From Bacteroidota bacterium (GTDB taxonomy: Bacteria; Bacteroidota; Bacteroidia; Chitinophagales; Chitinophagaceae), in the NCBI GenBank assembly GCA_023424015.1, contig JAFAEM010000036.1:48735-112734 (forward strand): DNA of 64,000 bases, given 5' to 3'. The notes beneath the pieces were generated by a model. The model was not told the origin of the DNA, ran no database searches, and saw only the letters and a program-made list of their open reading frames with translations. Made by a program: the position numbers and the translations under genes. Positions 16,234 to 25,559 of this stretch are shown here, one piece after another. Position 1 is the first letter of the stretch; each line of letters starts with the position of its first letter.

Positions 16234-16534
16234 AATAGATAAGTTTTAAGGTTTAATGAGGACGCAAGTGTATGTCAACAAAAAATCCTTTGAAACACCA
16301 CGTTAGCCAATGCTCCCGCCAATTGTGTAAGACAGGCGGGACGCTTAGGCGACTGGTCCTGTCAGGCGTTTTTGCCAAAGGCAACCCAGCATCCGCGAGC
16401 TACTCAGGTAAAACGAATGCTCACTCAAAAAACTGGGACTATTGATCAATACCTATTTTAAAGACCGGGTAAATAGTATTGATTGCAGGAAGATTTTCGC
16501 GCGAAAATTTGTAACTTATTTCTTTCAAAATACT
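16234..16534. other. Divergent intergenic region before the sensor kinase gene
   Basis: No gene seen. It holds a 7-bp GC-rich hairpin (TCCCGCC at 16314-16320 with GGCGGGA at 16335-16341) and a perfect 16-bp palindrome at 16493-16508. Promoters for both flanking genes must lie here, but no full TAnnTTTG was found. Confidence 0.5.
16493..16508. promoter_or_regulatory. Perfect 16-bp palindrome upstream of the sensor kinase (candidate operator)
   Basis: ATTTTCGCGCGAAAAT is an exact inverted repeat with no spacer, 26 bp before the chosen ATG. It could bind a dimeric regulator or form part of the promoter. No regulator is assigned. Confidence 0.35.
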
Positions 16535-19500
16535 ATGCCCCGCTGCTTTGAGATAGTACTGGCCGTGGTTTGCAGCTTGTATATGCTGGCGCCTGCTCAG
16601 GCTCAGTATCGTTTTGACAATGCCATCCGGATTACTCAGGACAACATACTTCCTTCTAATGATGTACGCAGTATAAAGCCTGGCACTGATGGGTTTGTAT
16701 GGATCGCTACGGGTAGCGGTCTTTGTCGTTTTGATGGGCAGATGTCAAAAACCTATCGCAATATCCCCGGTGATTCCAGTTCACTCTTTCCCGGTACAGT
16801 CAATATTGCCTTACCCTGGCGGAACGAAATATGGGTGGCTACTAATAAAGGGATTTCGGCATTAGACCTGAAAACTGAAAAATTCCGTCACTACCAGATC
16901 AGCACAATTAAAAATTCCGGACCTTTAAATGATGATTTTGATGGAGGTGCCGTGGTGCTTTATGTAGATAGTCAAAATGATCTATGGGCAGGTACGCGTT
17001 CACAGGGCGTATGGCTATTTGATACAACGCTTAATGACTTCCGCTTTTTTTCATATCCCCAAAGCGCCTATTCACCAATTTTACCGGCACTTGCTACAAA
17101 CTATTCGATATTATCAATTGCATCTTCTTATGATAATGCCAATATTGTTTGGGTAGGTACGCCTTCAGGCCTTGAAGAGATAAATAAAAAGACTGGTGAA
17201 GTGAAATGGTACACCTTTCCACAAAATGACAAGGATTACCAGGTCTCACTAAATGCCTTCAGGAGATTATACCATCATTCCGACGGACTACTTTATGTGG
17301 GAAGCTGGTCTGCCGGTGTCAATGTGTTTGACCCGAAAACCAGGATGCTGACGCCGCTGGAGGTTAAGAGCGGGTCCGGTGTCGACATCCTTGCTACACC
17401 TATCTCCCATATCATGCACAAAAGCGATCACGAGATCTGGATCACAGCCCTGGCGGGTCTCGTGGTGTATGATACCAGGAAAAAAGCTATCAGTCTACAC
17501 AAGTACAACAATGGGCCCAAGAACGAGTTTTATGGCGTTGAGTATGTTGATAGCCTTCACAGAGTATGGTTGAATACGATCAACGGCATCCATTACTTTG
17601 ATCCGATCATGCAGCAGTTCGCTACCTACGCCTACGACGAACTTTACGGAGCGAATTGGGGTTTTGCATTCTATATCACGCCCGAAGAATCGGAAAATAA
17701 AATTGCTGTTCTTCCCAGGGAATGCAATGGGATCTACCTGTTTGACCGGCAAACAAATACGTTTACACGGCACACATTTCCCGAGTTGAAGGCCTGGAAT
17801 CTCAAGCAGTTGACAGTGCGGGGTTTTGCCAAACTTACCAGCGGCAATTATTTTATCTCCGCCGACGAAGGTTTGTTCATTTATAAAAAAGACGAAAAAA
17901 TATTAACCAGGTATCCCAAACCTCCAAAAACACAGTTCAATCAATGGGGCGACATATTCCTTACCAATAAGGGTCACCTGTGGATCGCCGCCAATGCGGA
18001 TGGTTTGGTAAGAAGGGATTTGAATACCGGCGACGACAAGGTGTTCAGAAATGAGCTGCGAAATCTCAATTCCACCCATGCTCTACGGCCATTCAATCTT
18101 TTCGCCGACAGTCGCGACAATCTTTGGTTTGCCTGCGAGAATGGTTTTGGTGTCTACGCCTCAGCACTCGATACATTGGTGGTGTTCTTATACAGGCAGG
18201 ACCTGGACAAAAGCTTTCCCTATGTCAACTGGTTTGCGGAAGACAGGCAGGGAAGGGTTTGGGTCAATACCAATGATGTGTGGATTGGGTATGCTGATAT
18301 AAATGCACCGGAGAAAGGCCTGGTAAGAAAGATCAGCTTAAAGCAAAGAGGTGTAGATAGCAGGTCTTATCTTTTGGCAACGGATAGTTCGGGTTATGTT
18401 TGGGGCTATACCGATCATCACTTGTTTAAAATAGATGATCCCGATAAGCCGTTCCGTGTATTTAGTTTTAATTATGGTATCAAGAGCCCGGATTTCTTTC
18501 ATTTTTCATTTCTTCCCTCGGGAGAAATGATTTTCGGAGGTCGAAATAGTATTACCCTTGCTAACCCATCCGAACTCAGACGTAACCGTGAAATTCCGGT
18601 ACCCTACATCATGCAGGTTCGGATCCTAAATCGCCCGGTGGAATCATCGAAGTTCAATTCGGGGCATCTAAACCTCAATCACAAACAAAATTTCCTGTCG
18701 ATTTCATTTTCAGCCCGGGCATTTACCATGGCCCAGGACGTAAAATTCAGATACCGACTAAAAGGTTTTGATAATTGGACAGAAGCTACGGGCGACAGGC
18801 TGGCCAATTACACGAATATTCCCCCCGGGAATTATACATTTCAACTTCGAGCTGCCAACAACGAGGGGATTTGGAATGAAACGATGTTCGAGCTGCCGGT
18901 AACCATTGAAACACCATGGTGGTTAACCTGGTGGTTTAAGACCGCAGCCGTGCTGGTGCTGGCTTTTTTGGCCTGGTGGCTATACCGGTACCGTGTGGAC
19001 CAGATAAAAAAGAAAGAACAATTGCGGTCCCAGTATGAAAAGAAATTGGCCAACGTAGAAATGAGCGCCCTGCTGGCGCAAATGAACCCCCATTTTCTTT
19101 TCAATAGTCTTAATTCCATTGATAGTTACATTATCCGCAATGAATCGCATAAGGCTTCCGAATACCTCAATAACTTTGCAAGGCTGATGCGACTTATTCT
19201 CCAGAATTCGCGATCAAACTATATCAGCCTCAAAGATGAATTAGAAACGCTGGACCTTTACCTGCAAATGGAATCGCTTCGCTTTGCAAACCGGTTTGAA
19301 TACGAGATAAAAGTATCACCCGGAATCGACAGCTCCGCTATTCTTATCCCCCCCATGTTGATACAACCCTATGTTGAAAATGCGATCTGGCATGGACTAA
19401 TGCACAAAAATGAGGGAGGCCAGGGTAAAGTGGAGCTCATGATCTCGAAAAAAGAGAACAATCTCTTTTGTGTGATCCAGGATAACGGCATCGGCCGGGA

Positions 19501-19690
19501 AAAGGCCGAAACCATACGCACCCAGCATCCTGGCAACAGGAAGCGTTCCATGGGCATGCAGATCACAAGGGACCGTATGGAAATGATCAATAAGTTGTAC
19601 AGGACCAATACCAGTATGCAGATCATTGACCTGCACGATGCGCGTGGCAATGCTGCGGGTACCCGGGTAGAACTGGTGATACCGATCTAA
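16535..19690 (+). CDS. Sensor histidine kinase: beta-propeller, Y_Y_Y, LytS-type kinase
   Basis: A 1051-residue membrane sensor. A signal peptide (to about residue 24, ending AQAQ) leads to a periplasmic region of about 690 residues with two-component-propeller repeats (GLCRFDG, LWAGTRSQGVW, GLLYVGSWSAGV, and so on). A Y_Y_Y domain lies at about 718-788, one membrane helix at about 791-818, and then the LytS-type His_kinase domain. H853 lies in the NPHFLFNSLNS motif, with an N-box (QPYVENAIWHG, near 942) and a G-box (DNGIGREKA, near 981). It lacks fused receiver or AraC domains. The LytTR regulator gene starts 27 bp downstream, making a complete two-component pair. The ATG at 16535 gives a proper signal peptide; the ligand is unknown. 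Confidence 0.9.
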   Translation: MPRCFEIVLAVVCSLYMLAPAQAQYRFDNAIRITQDNILPSNDVRSIKPGTDGFVWIATGSGLCRFDGQMSKTYRNIPGDSSSLFPGTVNIALPWRNEIWVATNKGISALDLKTEKFRHYQISTIKNSGPLNDDFDGGAVVLYVDSQNDLWAGTRSQGVWLFDTTLNDFRFFSYPQSAYSPILPALATNYSILSIASSYDNANIVWVGTPSGLEEINKKTGEVKWYTFPQNDKDYQVSLNAFRRLYHHSDGLLYVGSWSAGVNVFDPKTRMLTPLEVKSGSGVDILATPISHIMHKSDHEIWITALAGLVVYDTRKKAISLHKYNNGPKNEFYGVEYVDSLHRVWLNTINGIHYFDPIMQQFATYAYDELYGANWGFAFYITPEESENKIAVLPRECNGIYLFDRQTNTFTRHTFPELKAWNLKQLTVRGFAKLTSGNYFISADEGLFIYKKDEKILTRYPKPPKTQFNQWGDIFLTNKGHLWIAANADGLVRRDLNTGDDKVFRNELRNLNSTHALRPFNLFADSRDNLWFACENGFGVYASALDTLVVFLYRQDLDKSFPYVNWFAEDRQGRVWVNTNDVWIGYADINAPEKGLVRKISLKQRGVDSRSYLLATDSSGYVWGYTDHHLFKIDDPDKPFRVFSFNYGIKSPDFFHFSFLPSGEMIFGGRNSITLANPSELRRNREIPVPYIMQVRILNRPVESSKFNSGHLNLNHKQNFLSISFSARAFTMAQDVKFRYRLKGFDNWTEATGDRLANYTNIPPGNYTFQLRAANNEGIWNETMFELPVTIETPWWLTWWFKTAAVLVLAFLAWWLYRYRVDQIKKKEQLRSQYEKKLANVEMSALLAQMNPHFLFNSLNSIDSYIIRNESHKASEYLNNFARLMRLILQNSRSNYISLKDELETLDLYLQMESLRFANRFEYEIKVSPGIDSSAILIPPMLIQPYVENAIWHGLMHKNEGGQGKVELMISKKENNLFCVIQDNGIGREKAETIRTQHPGNRKRSMGMQITRDRMEMINKLYRTNTSMQIIDLHDARGNAAGTRVELVIPI

Positions 19691-19717
19691 TATTCTTTTG
19701 TTTCAAAATCGTGGAAA

Positions 19718-20473
19718 ATGAGTATAATAAAAGCAGTAATTATTGATGATGAGCAGCACAGCATCGACACGCTGAAGTGGAAGCTTGAAAATTATTGTCC
19801 AAATGTGACGGTGGAAGCCTCATTTGATAACCCCGCCGAAGGTATCCGATATTTGAAGTCAAATAAACCCGACCTCTTATTCCTGGATATACAGATGCCG
19901 ATGCTGACTGGTTTTGATGTGCTGGAAGAACTTGGACGCGATCTCTCCTTTGACATCATATTCATCACTGCCTACGATAATTTCGGGATACAGGCTGTTA
20001 AATTCAGTGCACTCGATTATTTACTAAAACCGGTGCAAAATCGTGATCTGAAAGAAGCGATCGATAAGCATTTGAAAAAAGCTTCACAAAAAATTCCACC
20101 CGTGCAGGTTGAAGCCCTACTGAATAATGTGCAGGCGGAAAAAAAAGGCAGAACCGGTAAGATTGCCCTGGCTTCGAAAGAAAGTATTGAGTTTGTCGAC
20201 CCCTTCCAGATCATTTTGTGTGAAGCCAATAGTAATTACACCAATGTGTACCTGGCCGAGGGACGCAAGAAAGTGATCTCCCGGACACTACGGGAATTTG
20301 AGGAAATGCTTTCCGTTTACGATTTCTTCAGACCCCATAATTCTTTTCTTATCAACCTGAAACGCGTTAAGGAGTTCATTCGTGGGGATGGCGGATACCT
20401 GGTCATGGAAAACAAGATGAAGGTACTGGTATCAAAGAGCAAACGCGAAGAATTGATGGAATTATTGGGTTAA
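19718..20473 (+). CDS. LytTR family response regulator
   Basis: A 251-residue response regulator. An N-terminal receiver domain has the acidic pocket IIDDEQ and the phospho-acceptor D57 in LLFLDIQMP, then TAYD and LLKPVQ. A C-terminal LytTR DNA-binding domain spans about 150-250, with ILCEANSNYTNVYLAEG, ISRTLREFEEML, and FFRPHNSFLINLKRVKEFIRGDGGYLVM. It is the evident partner of the kinase 27 bp upstream. The direct-repeat targets of LytTR domains were not located. Confidence 0.95.
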   Translation: MSIIKAVIIDDEQHSIDTLKWKLENYCPNVTVEASFDNPAEGIRYLKSNKPDLLFLDIQMPMLTGFDVLEELGRDLSFDIIFITAYDNFGIQAVKFSALDYLLKPVQNRDLKEAIDKHLKKASQKIPPVQVEALLNNVQAEKKGRTGKIALASKESIEFVDPFQIILCEANSNYTNVYLAEGRKKVISRTLREFEEMLSVYDFFRPHNSFLINLKRVKEFIRGDGGYLVMENKMKVLVSKSKREELMELLG

Positions 20474-20602
20474 AGGAGGCGTATCCGGCTCAAAAAAGTG
20501 CTGTTCCACTCAAACAGGCGGTCGTTTGGATCAATAGCCAATTTTTTGCCAACAGGTTTATACATATTTGTCCTTGCGTTCACAAGGTTAAAGGCGAAAA
20601 TC

Positions 20603-21475
20603 ATGCATGAGAAAGTACAGATCCGGACAAAGGATGGCCGTTCTATTACGGTCACCAGCTATCCGTCCACAAACCCCGATGCAAATAATATGATCATTGC
20701 ACCGGCGGTTGAAGTGGTTCAGAAAGATTATGAAAAGTTCGCTATCCATTTTCAGCAGCTTGGCTATAATGTCGTCACTTTCGACTATCGCGGCATTGGC
20801 GATTCGGCGCCGGATTTCCTCAAAGGTTTTGAAGCAGGGCTGCAGCAATGGGCTGTTCAGGATACCGACGCAGTGATCCGGTTTGTGAGGTCAGCTTTTC
20901 CCAATAAAGAGCTGATCTATATCGGCCACGGCATCGGTGGTGAATTGATCGGACTGGCACAGGCCAGCCAATATGTCAACAAACTCGGACTGATCAGCAG
21001 CTCGCTTTCCTGCAAAAAATATTGGTCCTGGCGCGGCAAATTAAAAATGACGATACTAAATTCCGCTGCCAGGCTGTCCAACAAATGGTTTGGCTATTTT
21101 CCGGGAACACGCTTCGGCATGCGTCGCGATCTCCCTAAGGGTGTGATGAATGAACTGGCCAACTGGAGTGAGAATCCAAATGGTTTGTTTGACCTGTTTC
21201 CGGAAAATAATTACCGCAAGCTCGAGGTCCCATTATTTGCTTTTAGTTTTTCCAACGACTGGATGACACCCGATAAAGCTGTTAGAAAACTGCTTAGCTA
21301 TTTCTCCAGCGCATGTATTACCTGGTTTCATCTTCATCCCGAGGAACTGGGATTGAACGGAAAGAAAAACTATTGTTTTTTTGAAACGCAACTGCAATCA
21401 TCAACATGGCAAATACTGGAGCGGTGGTTAAATGAAGAAAAAGTCTGTTACCCCGTTTCGACGGTCAGGGAATAA
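20603..21475 (+). CDS. Alpha/beta-hydrolase-fold protein with glycine at the nucleophile position
   Basis: A 290-residue alpha/beta-hydrolase-fold protein resembling COG4757 predicted hydrolases: an N-terminal strand pair with KVQIRTKDGRSITVT, TFDYRGIGDSAP, and a C-terminal lobe with DWMTPDKAVRKLL. The nucleophile elbow reads GHGIGG, with codon 110 being GGC where the family has serine (GHSxGG). It may therefore be catalytically dead, or act as a binding protein. The ATG at 20603 gives the family N-terminus; 35 extra codons are open upstream. It follows the response regulator and may be part of that unit. Its stop is 8 bp from the stop of the convergent M23 gene. Confidence 0.75.
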   Translation: MHEKVQIRTKDGRSITVTSYPSTNPDANNMIIAPAVEVVQKDYEKFAIHFQQLGYNVVTFDYRGIGDSAPDFLKGFEAGLQQWAVQDTDAVIRFVRSAFPNKELIYIGHGIGGELIGLAQASQYVNKLGLISSSLSCKKYWSWRGKLKMTILNSAARLSNKWFGYFPGTRFGMRRDLPKGVMNELANWSENPNGLFDLFPENNYRKLEVPLFAFSFSNDWMTPDKAVRKLLSYFSSACITWFHLHPEELGLNGKKNYCFFETQLQSSTWQILERWLNEEKVCYPVSTVRE

Positions 21476-21483
21476 ACTGCAAA

Positions 21484-22128
21484 CTATTCATTCCTGTATT
21501 TACGAAGAGGACGCAAATATTTAATTCCCTTAGACGTCTGGAATCTTGTTCCCACCTGTCGCCACTGACGCCGGTTGTCTGAAGACCATACCAGGAAATG
21601 CAAATGTGGAATGGCAGAATAGCCGGTCTTACCGCTCAAGGCAATCACCTGACCTTTACGAACAGTGTCGCCAATATTTACCAACACACCATCTTTTTGC
21701 AAATGCCAGTAGCCGGCCCTTGAACTATCTTCATGCTGTATGATAACATAGTTTCCGTATGCCCTGTATTTTCTTTTCAACCCACCCCGGTCACCATCTT
21801 CTTTCAACCTTACCACGACGCCATCCCTGGCTGCACATATTTTAGTACCCCGTTTCATTTTAAAATCAAGCGCAGCTCTTTCTTTATGGGTAAACGGACT
21901 AAAATAACCTTGCAACATGCAGTATTTCTTACCTTTTTCATAGGGCAATGCATACACATAACTGGTGTCTTCCGTAACCTTACCTTTTTGCAGACTCTTT
22001 AATTCGTCACGCAGCGGGTTTTTGCTAACATAACAACCAGTCAACACGGCGATCAACAATACCAATAGGGATATACGCTTTACACCAGTGAAATTGTTAT
22101 TCAGGACGGATATTCTGTTGCCAATCAT
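21484..22128 (-). CDS. M23 family metallopeptidase, lipoprotein
   Basis: A 214-residue LytM-type peptidoglycan endopeptidase or its inactive relative. The lipoprotein signal ends in VLTGC (Cys32), so it is envelope-anchored. The zinc-binding residues are visible: H of FTHKERAALD and its D seven residues later, and the HLHF motif near the C-terminus with the preceding YWHLQ. The spacing is that of active M23 enzymes. Upstream on the same strand is a structured region (22227-22312) that could act in the 5' untranslated leader. Confidence 0.85.
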   Translation of the reverse strand: MIGNRISVLNNNFTGVKRISLLVLLIAVLTGCYVSKNPLRDELKSLQKGKVTEDTSYVYALPYEKGKKYCMLQGYFSPFTHKERAALDFKMKRGTKICAARDGVVVRLKEDGDRGGLKRKYRAYGNYVIIQHEDSSRAGYWHLQKDGVLVNIGDTVRKGQVIALSGKTGYSAIPHLHFLVWSSDNRRQWRQVGTRFQTSKGIKYLRPLRKYRNE

Positions 22129-22226
22129 TGTATAAAAATAACGAGGAGAGATTAAATAGTCGCTACCGGCTCAAAAAGTAATCTTATTAACTTCATGGTC
22201 ACCTCGGGTGCAAACCAGAGGGAATG

Positions 22227-22312
22227 CGGATTTTTAATATTATTATGATCAGTTATGATGTTGGCAAAAGCAGACACTGATCATAAAAAATCATGACCAT
22301 CATAATAATCCG
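22227..22312. promoter_or_regulatory. Overlapping inverted repeats able to form two alternative helices
   Basis: One perfect 10-bp stem pairs 22244-22253 with 22276-22285. A second perfect 11-bp stem pairs 22239-22249 with 22299-22309. The left arms overlap by six bases, so the two cannot form together. The region lies 99 bp upstream of the M23 gene start in its transcription direction, after the SRPBCC gene. It may be a leader switch, a terminator/antiterminator or a small repeat element. AT-rich sequence weakens the case. Confidence 0.3.
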
Positions 22313-22414
22313 AGTTCTTTGTCCCATGACTCAAAGACTATGCAGATGCAATGAAAAGCCATGCAGATCTGACCGATAAATAATATTATCCTGTAGTATC
22401 CGGCGTGAACAGTT

Positions 22415-22930
22415 TCAGCCTTCGCAGAGTTTTTTTAGATTTTCAAGACCTACTCCAAACTGGTGTGCCAGGTTTTTTGAAAGCATAGGTCCCATAAGCC
22501 TGGCAACAGGCCATGGCAGTTCCCCGGAATTTTGCCAGGTCACTTTGGTTTCGGCAGTTCCCCAGGGTTCAAACAACCAGTTGTCTTTGGCTTTTGATTT
22601 CCAGGGACGCAGAAATTCCAATTCGAAGTGAATATGCTGATCATCGATATCCAGGAGCGTCAGGCTGCCGGCACCGACCTTTTTCCCTTCCCATGCATAT
22701 TTATGTCCGGGTGTATGGGGTGTGCCTGTTATTGTTTTTTGCGCACCTGGATCCATTTTCTGCCAGGGATTCCAGCTTGCATATTCATTTAAGTTGCCAA
22801 CATGTTCCATTACTTCCCGCACGGGTTTACTGATGACGGCAGACTTCTCGATATTGTAAGATTTTGGCATTAGTGCGGCCATGATAAACAAGGCGATGAT
22901 AAGGCCAAAAAAAATGTAGACGAAGATCAT
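22415..22930 (-). CDS. SRPBCC family protein with N-terminal membrane anchor
   Basis: A 171-residue START/Bet v1-like protein. Residues 1-22 form a hydrophobic anchor (MIFVYIFFGLIIALFIMAALM). The SRPBCC domain follows, with SAVISKPVREVMEHVGNLNEYASWNPWQKMDP and the C-terminal helix HQFGVGLENLKKLCEG. The fold binds hydrophobic ligands, and none is known here. It is a common Bacteroidota architecture. Confidence 0.8.
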   Translation of the reverse strand: MIFVYIFFGLIIALFIMAALMPKSYNIEKSAVISKPVREVMEHVGNLNEYASWNPWQKMDPGAQKTITGTPHTPGHKYAWEGKKVGAGSLTLLDIDDQHIHFELEFLRPWKSKAKDNWLFEPWGTAETKVTWQNSGELPWPVARLMGPMLSKNLAHQFGVGLENLKKLCEG

Positions 22931-23262
22931 GGCTGTTTTTAATCGAAAGGTAGTGAAACTATATCAATGGACAGCACGTTAGAAATGACCGGGAACTAAG
23001 ATAGATAATGACATTACTCGTCTGTAAGTTTATAAGATATCATATCGAAAAGCGGCTTCAGTATTAGTACAGGTGAGCCGCTATAACCAATTGTATCTCT
23101 TCGTTTCTTTGATTTAACCGCCAAAAAATGTCCAGGCAAACTAGCCTGAAACTCCTTTCATAACCACCCCCTCAAATTGTCGCAATCGCACCGCTTTGGA
23201 ACGATTTTTAGTAACCAACTTTGTATTGACAGCAACGTTTACATAATCAAATTTGTATTGCC
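22931..23262. other. Divergent intergenic region between two SRPBCC genes
   Basis: No gene seen. The only structure noted is a 7-bp perfect inverted repeat (AGCGGCT at 23051-23057, AGCCGCT at 23076-23082). Promoters of both flanking genes are expected here. The best plus-strand candidate is the AAATTTG just before the 23263 start. Confidence 0.5.
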
Positions 23263-23700
23263 ATGGAAAAGCTAAATTTCAAAACAACCATCGATGCAAC
23301 ACCTGAAAAAATCTGGAAGATCCTTTGGGATGATGAAACCTATCGTAAATGGACCTCGGCATTCAGTGAAGAATCTCATGCCGTGACCGATTGGAAGGAA
23401 GGCAGCAAGGTTCTGTTCCTCGATGGAAGCGGGCAGGGGATGGTATCCCGTGTGGCTGAGAACAGGCCCAACGAGTATATGTCGATCGAACACCTGGGGG
23501 AAGTTAAAGACGGTGTGGAGGATACAACCAGTGAAAGGGTAAAACAATGGGCAGGTGCTCGCGAGAACTATACGTTGAAAAAAGTGAATGGAAAAACAGA
23601 GTTACTCATAGACATGGATATCAACGATGAATTCAAAGAAATGTTTTCCAGTATTTGGCCTAAAGCACTTGAGAATGTGAAAAACCTCGCGGAGAATTAA
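23263..23700 (+). CDS. SRPBCC (AHSA1-like) domain protein
   Basis: A 145-residue cytoplasmic protein of the activator of Hsp90 ATPase homologue type. It opens FKTTIDATPEKIWKILWDDETYRKWTSAF and contains the central WKEGSKVLFLDGSGQGMVSRV and the C-terminal helix IWPKALENVKNLAEN. The fold carries small hydrophobic molecules, and the ligand is unknown. It is divergent from, and unrelated at the sequence level beyond fold to, the membrane-anchored SRPBCC gene at 22415. Confidence 0.8.
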   Translation: MEKLNFKTTIDATPEKIWKILWDDETYRKWTSAFSEESHAVTDWKEGSKVLFLDGSGQGMVSRVAENRPNEYMSIEHLGEVKDGVEDTTSERVKQWAGARENYTLKKVNGKTELLIDMDINDEFKEMFSSIWPKALENVKNLAEN

Positions 23701-23709
23701 GATCCGGGT

Positions 23710-24705
23710 TTATTTGATCAATTCCAGCCTGTTCACTTCCTGGGTAATAAAGGCAATTTCATCCGGGCTTAATTTCAAATCTATCGCTTTCGCATTTTCT
23801 GTCGCCTGCGCAGCATCACGGGCGCCGGCTAATGCGATTGTGATACCCGGCTGCTCCACAGTCCAGCGCAGGACCAATTGTGAAAGGCTGGCATTTTTTT
23901 CTTCTGCCATCGGTCTTAGTTTATCGAGAAAAGCCTGGATGCGTGTGAGGTTTTCATCTTTGAAAAAATAAATGCCTGCACGATGATCACCGTCGGCAAA
24001 CTGATGGCCCGGTTTGATCTTACCCGTGAGTAGTCCTCTTTCCATGGGACTATAAGCCAGGATAGACAGATTATGTTCTATGCAATAGGGAACTACTTCT
24101 TTTTCAATATCTCTTTTAACCATGCTATAAGGAACCTGGTTGGCAACCAGCTCCACATATTTCCGGGCTTCTGTGAGTTGCGCCACATTGTAATTGCAAA
24201 CCGCCGCGTGTTTCACCTTTCCCTGTTTGATCAGGTCGGAAATGGTTTCCATCGTTTCGGCAATAGGCGTGCTATCATCAGGCCAGTGAATCTGGTAAAG
24301 ATCGATATAGTCCGTGCCCAGTCTTCGCAGGCTGTCTTCGCATTCTTTGATGATGCTTTCACGTCCTGCATATTTGTACATGTCAATATCACGACCCTGG
24401 TTGTCTTTACTGCTAAAATGATAAACTCCTTTTGCAAGGTCCCAGCGTAAACCATATTTAGTGAGCACCTGTATTTTTTCGCGTGACAAATCTTTTATTG
24501 CTTCCCCTACAATCTCTTCGCTCAACCCCTGCCCATAGGCGGGAGCTGTATCGATTGAAGTCACGCCAAGTTCATAAGCTGTACGTATCGCTGCCACCGC
24601 ATCCTTTCTTTCCGAACCACCCCACATCCAGCCACCAGCAGCCCAGGCACCGAATGTAATAACCGATAATTCCAATGATGAAGATCCCAATTGCCTGTAT
24701 TCCAT
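23710..24705 (-). CDS. Aldo/keto reductase
   Basis: A 331-residue NADPH-dependent oxidoreductase with a TIM-barrel fold. The catalytic tetrad is visible: D52 and Y57 (SIDTAPAYG), K83 (LTKYG), and H140 (QIHWPDD). The NADP-binding end contains ALAGARDAAQATENAKA. The sequence is closest in style to YajO/Tas-like enzymes that reduce aldehydes, and the substrate is unknown. The 3' end is 9 bp from the convergent SRPBCC gene. Confidence 0.93.
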   Translation of the reverse strand: MEYRQLGSSSLELSVITFGAWAAGGWMWGGSERKDAVAAIRTAYELGVTSIDTAPAYGQGLSEEIVGEAIKDLSREKIQVLTKYGLRWDLAKGVYHFSSKDNQGRDIDMYKYAGRESIIKECEDSLRRLGTDYIDLYQIHWPDDSTPIAETMETISDLIKQGKVKHAAVCNYNVAQLTEARKYVELVANQVPYSMVKRDIEKEVVPYCIEHNLSILAYSPMERGLLTGKIKPGHQFADGDHRAGIYFFKDENLTRIQAFLDKLRPMAEEKNASLSQLVLRWTVEQPGITIALAGARDAAQATENAKAIDLKLSPDEIAFITQEVNRLELIK

Positions 24706-25012
24706 TGCAGTTTTTCAGCAAAGGTACCAAAGCTGGGGAAAGAGATGGCAACCTGCCTGCAAGTATTAAACAGGAAAATGCGGGGATGATAAATTGTTTT
24801 GCAATAAAAACAAGCGTGAAAAAATTTTTCAAAAGACGGGATACAAGTGCTAACTTTCTGATACCTATCTATAGCCCCCTGAGATCCTGTCCTATCCTCA
24901 CCCCCTGACTGCTGGTCTTTTTAAACATTATGCAACAAAACGCCGGAGAATTGCAACAGAGCCTGTTGTGATCTAATCACGTTTTGTAAACAAACCAAAA
25001 AATTTTTTTTGT
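24706..25012. other. Divergent intergenic region between the aldo/keto reductase and lipoprotein genes
   Basis: No gene seen. It contains the minus-strand promoter element at 24719-24726 and an A/T-rich stretch before the lipoprotein start. Nothing else structured stood out. Confidence 0.5.
24719..24726 (-). promoter_or_regulatory. -7 promoter element of the aldo/keto reductase gene
   Basis: On the minus strand TACCTTTG is a full TAnnTTTG match 13 bp before the ATG, which predicts a leader of roughly 5-10 nt. Confidence 0.4.
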
Positions 25013-25549
25013 ATGAAAAAAGCACTTTCTTACAGCGTTCTCCTGTTATTGTTATGGGCATGCAACAATGAGGGTACAAAAACCGACACCGCGGGAGCCG
25101 ACACCACCGTGAAAGCCGAACTCAACTTACCTTTCAAAGCCCTTTATTCCAGCAATTTTACAGATGATGTGTCGGATGCCGACCTGGTAACCGTGATGAA
25201 TTCCTATAAAGACTGGGCTGATGGCAATATGAGTGGTGTGGAAGCTTCGCTTGCTGATTCAGTGGAATATACTGCCAGCAGCGGACGTACCAAAACCTTT
25301 TCCAGGGCTGAGTTGACAAATCTCTGGAAGACATACCGCGACAGTCTCAGTTCTGTTAAGATTGAAATGTATGCCTGGCGTAAGATGTATGCAGCTGACC
25401 TAAAAGAAAGCAATGTAGTAACCTGGTATAAGGAGATCTCCACTTATAAAGATGGTCGGGTCGATTCCGCCATGTATCATGATATCAATGGCGTGAAGAA
25501 CGGAAAAATAGAATGGTATAACTCAATGAAACGACCATACGTAAAATAA
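25013..25549 (+). CDS. Lipoprotein with an NTF2/SnoaL-like domain
   Basis: A 178-residue lipoprotein: the signal peptide ends in LLWAC with Cys17. The body has the layout of NTF2-like/SnoaL-like domains, with a first helix (VMNSYKDWADGNMSGVEASLADSVEYTAS) and later beta strands (VVTWYKEISTYKDGRVDSAMYHDINGVKNGKIEWYNSM). No catalytic function is assigned; the fold often binds small ligands. It is followed by a 12-bp perfect inverted repeat. Confidence 0.7.
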   Translation: MKKALSYSVLLLLLWACNNEGTKTDTAGADTTVKAELNLPFKALYSSNFTDDVSDADLVTVMNSYKDWADGNMSGVEASLADSVEYTASSGRTKTFSRAELTNLWKTYRDSLSSVKIEMYAWRKMYAADLKESNVVTWYKEISTYKDGRVDSAMYHDINGVKNGKIEWYNSMKRPYVK

Positions 25550-25559
25550 ATCTTTATGC

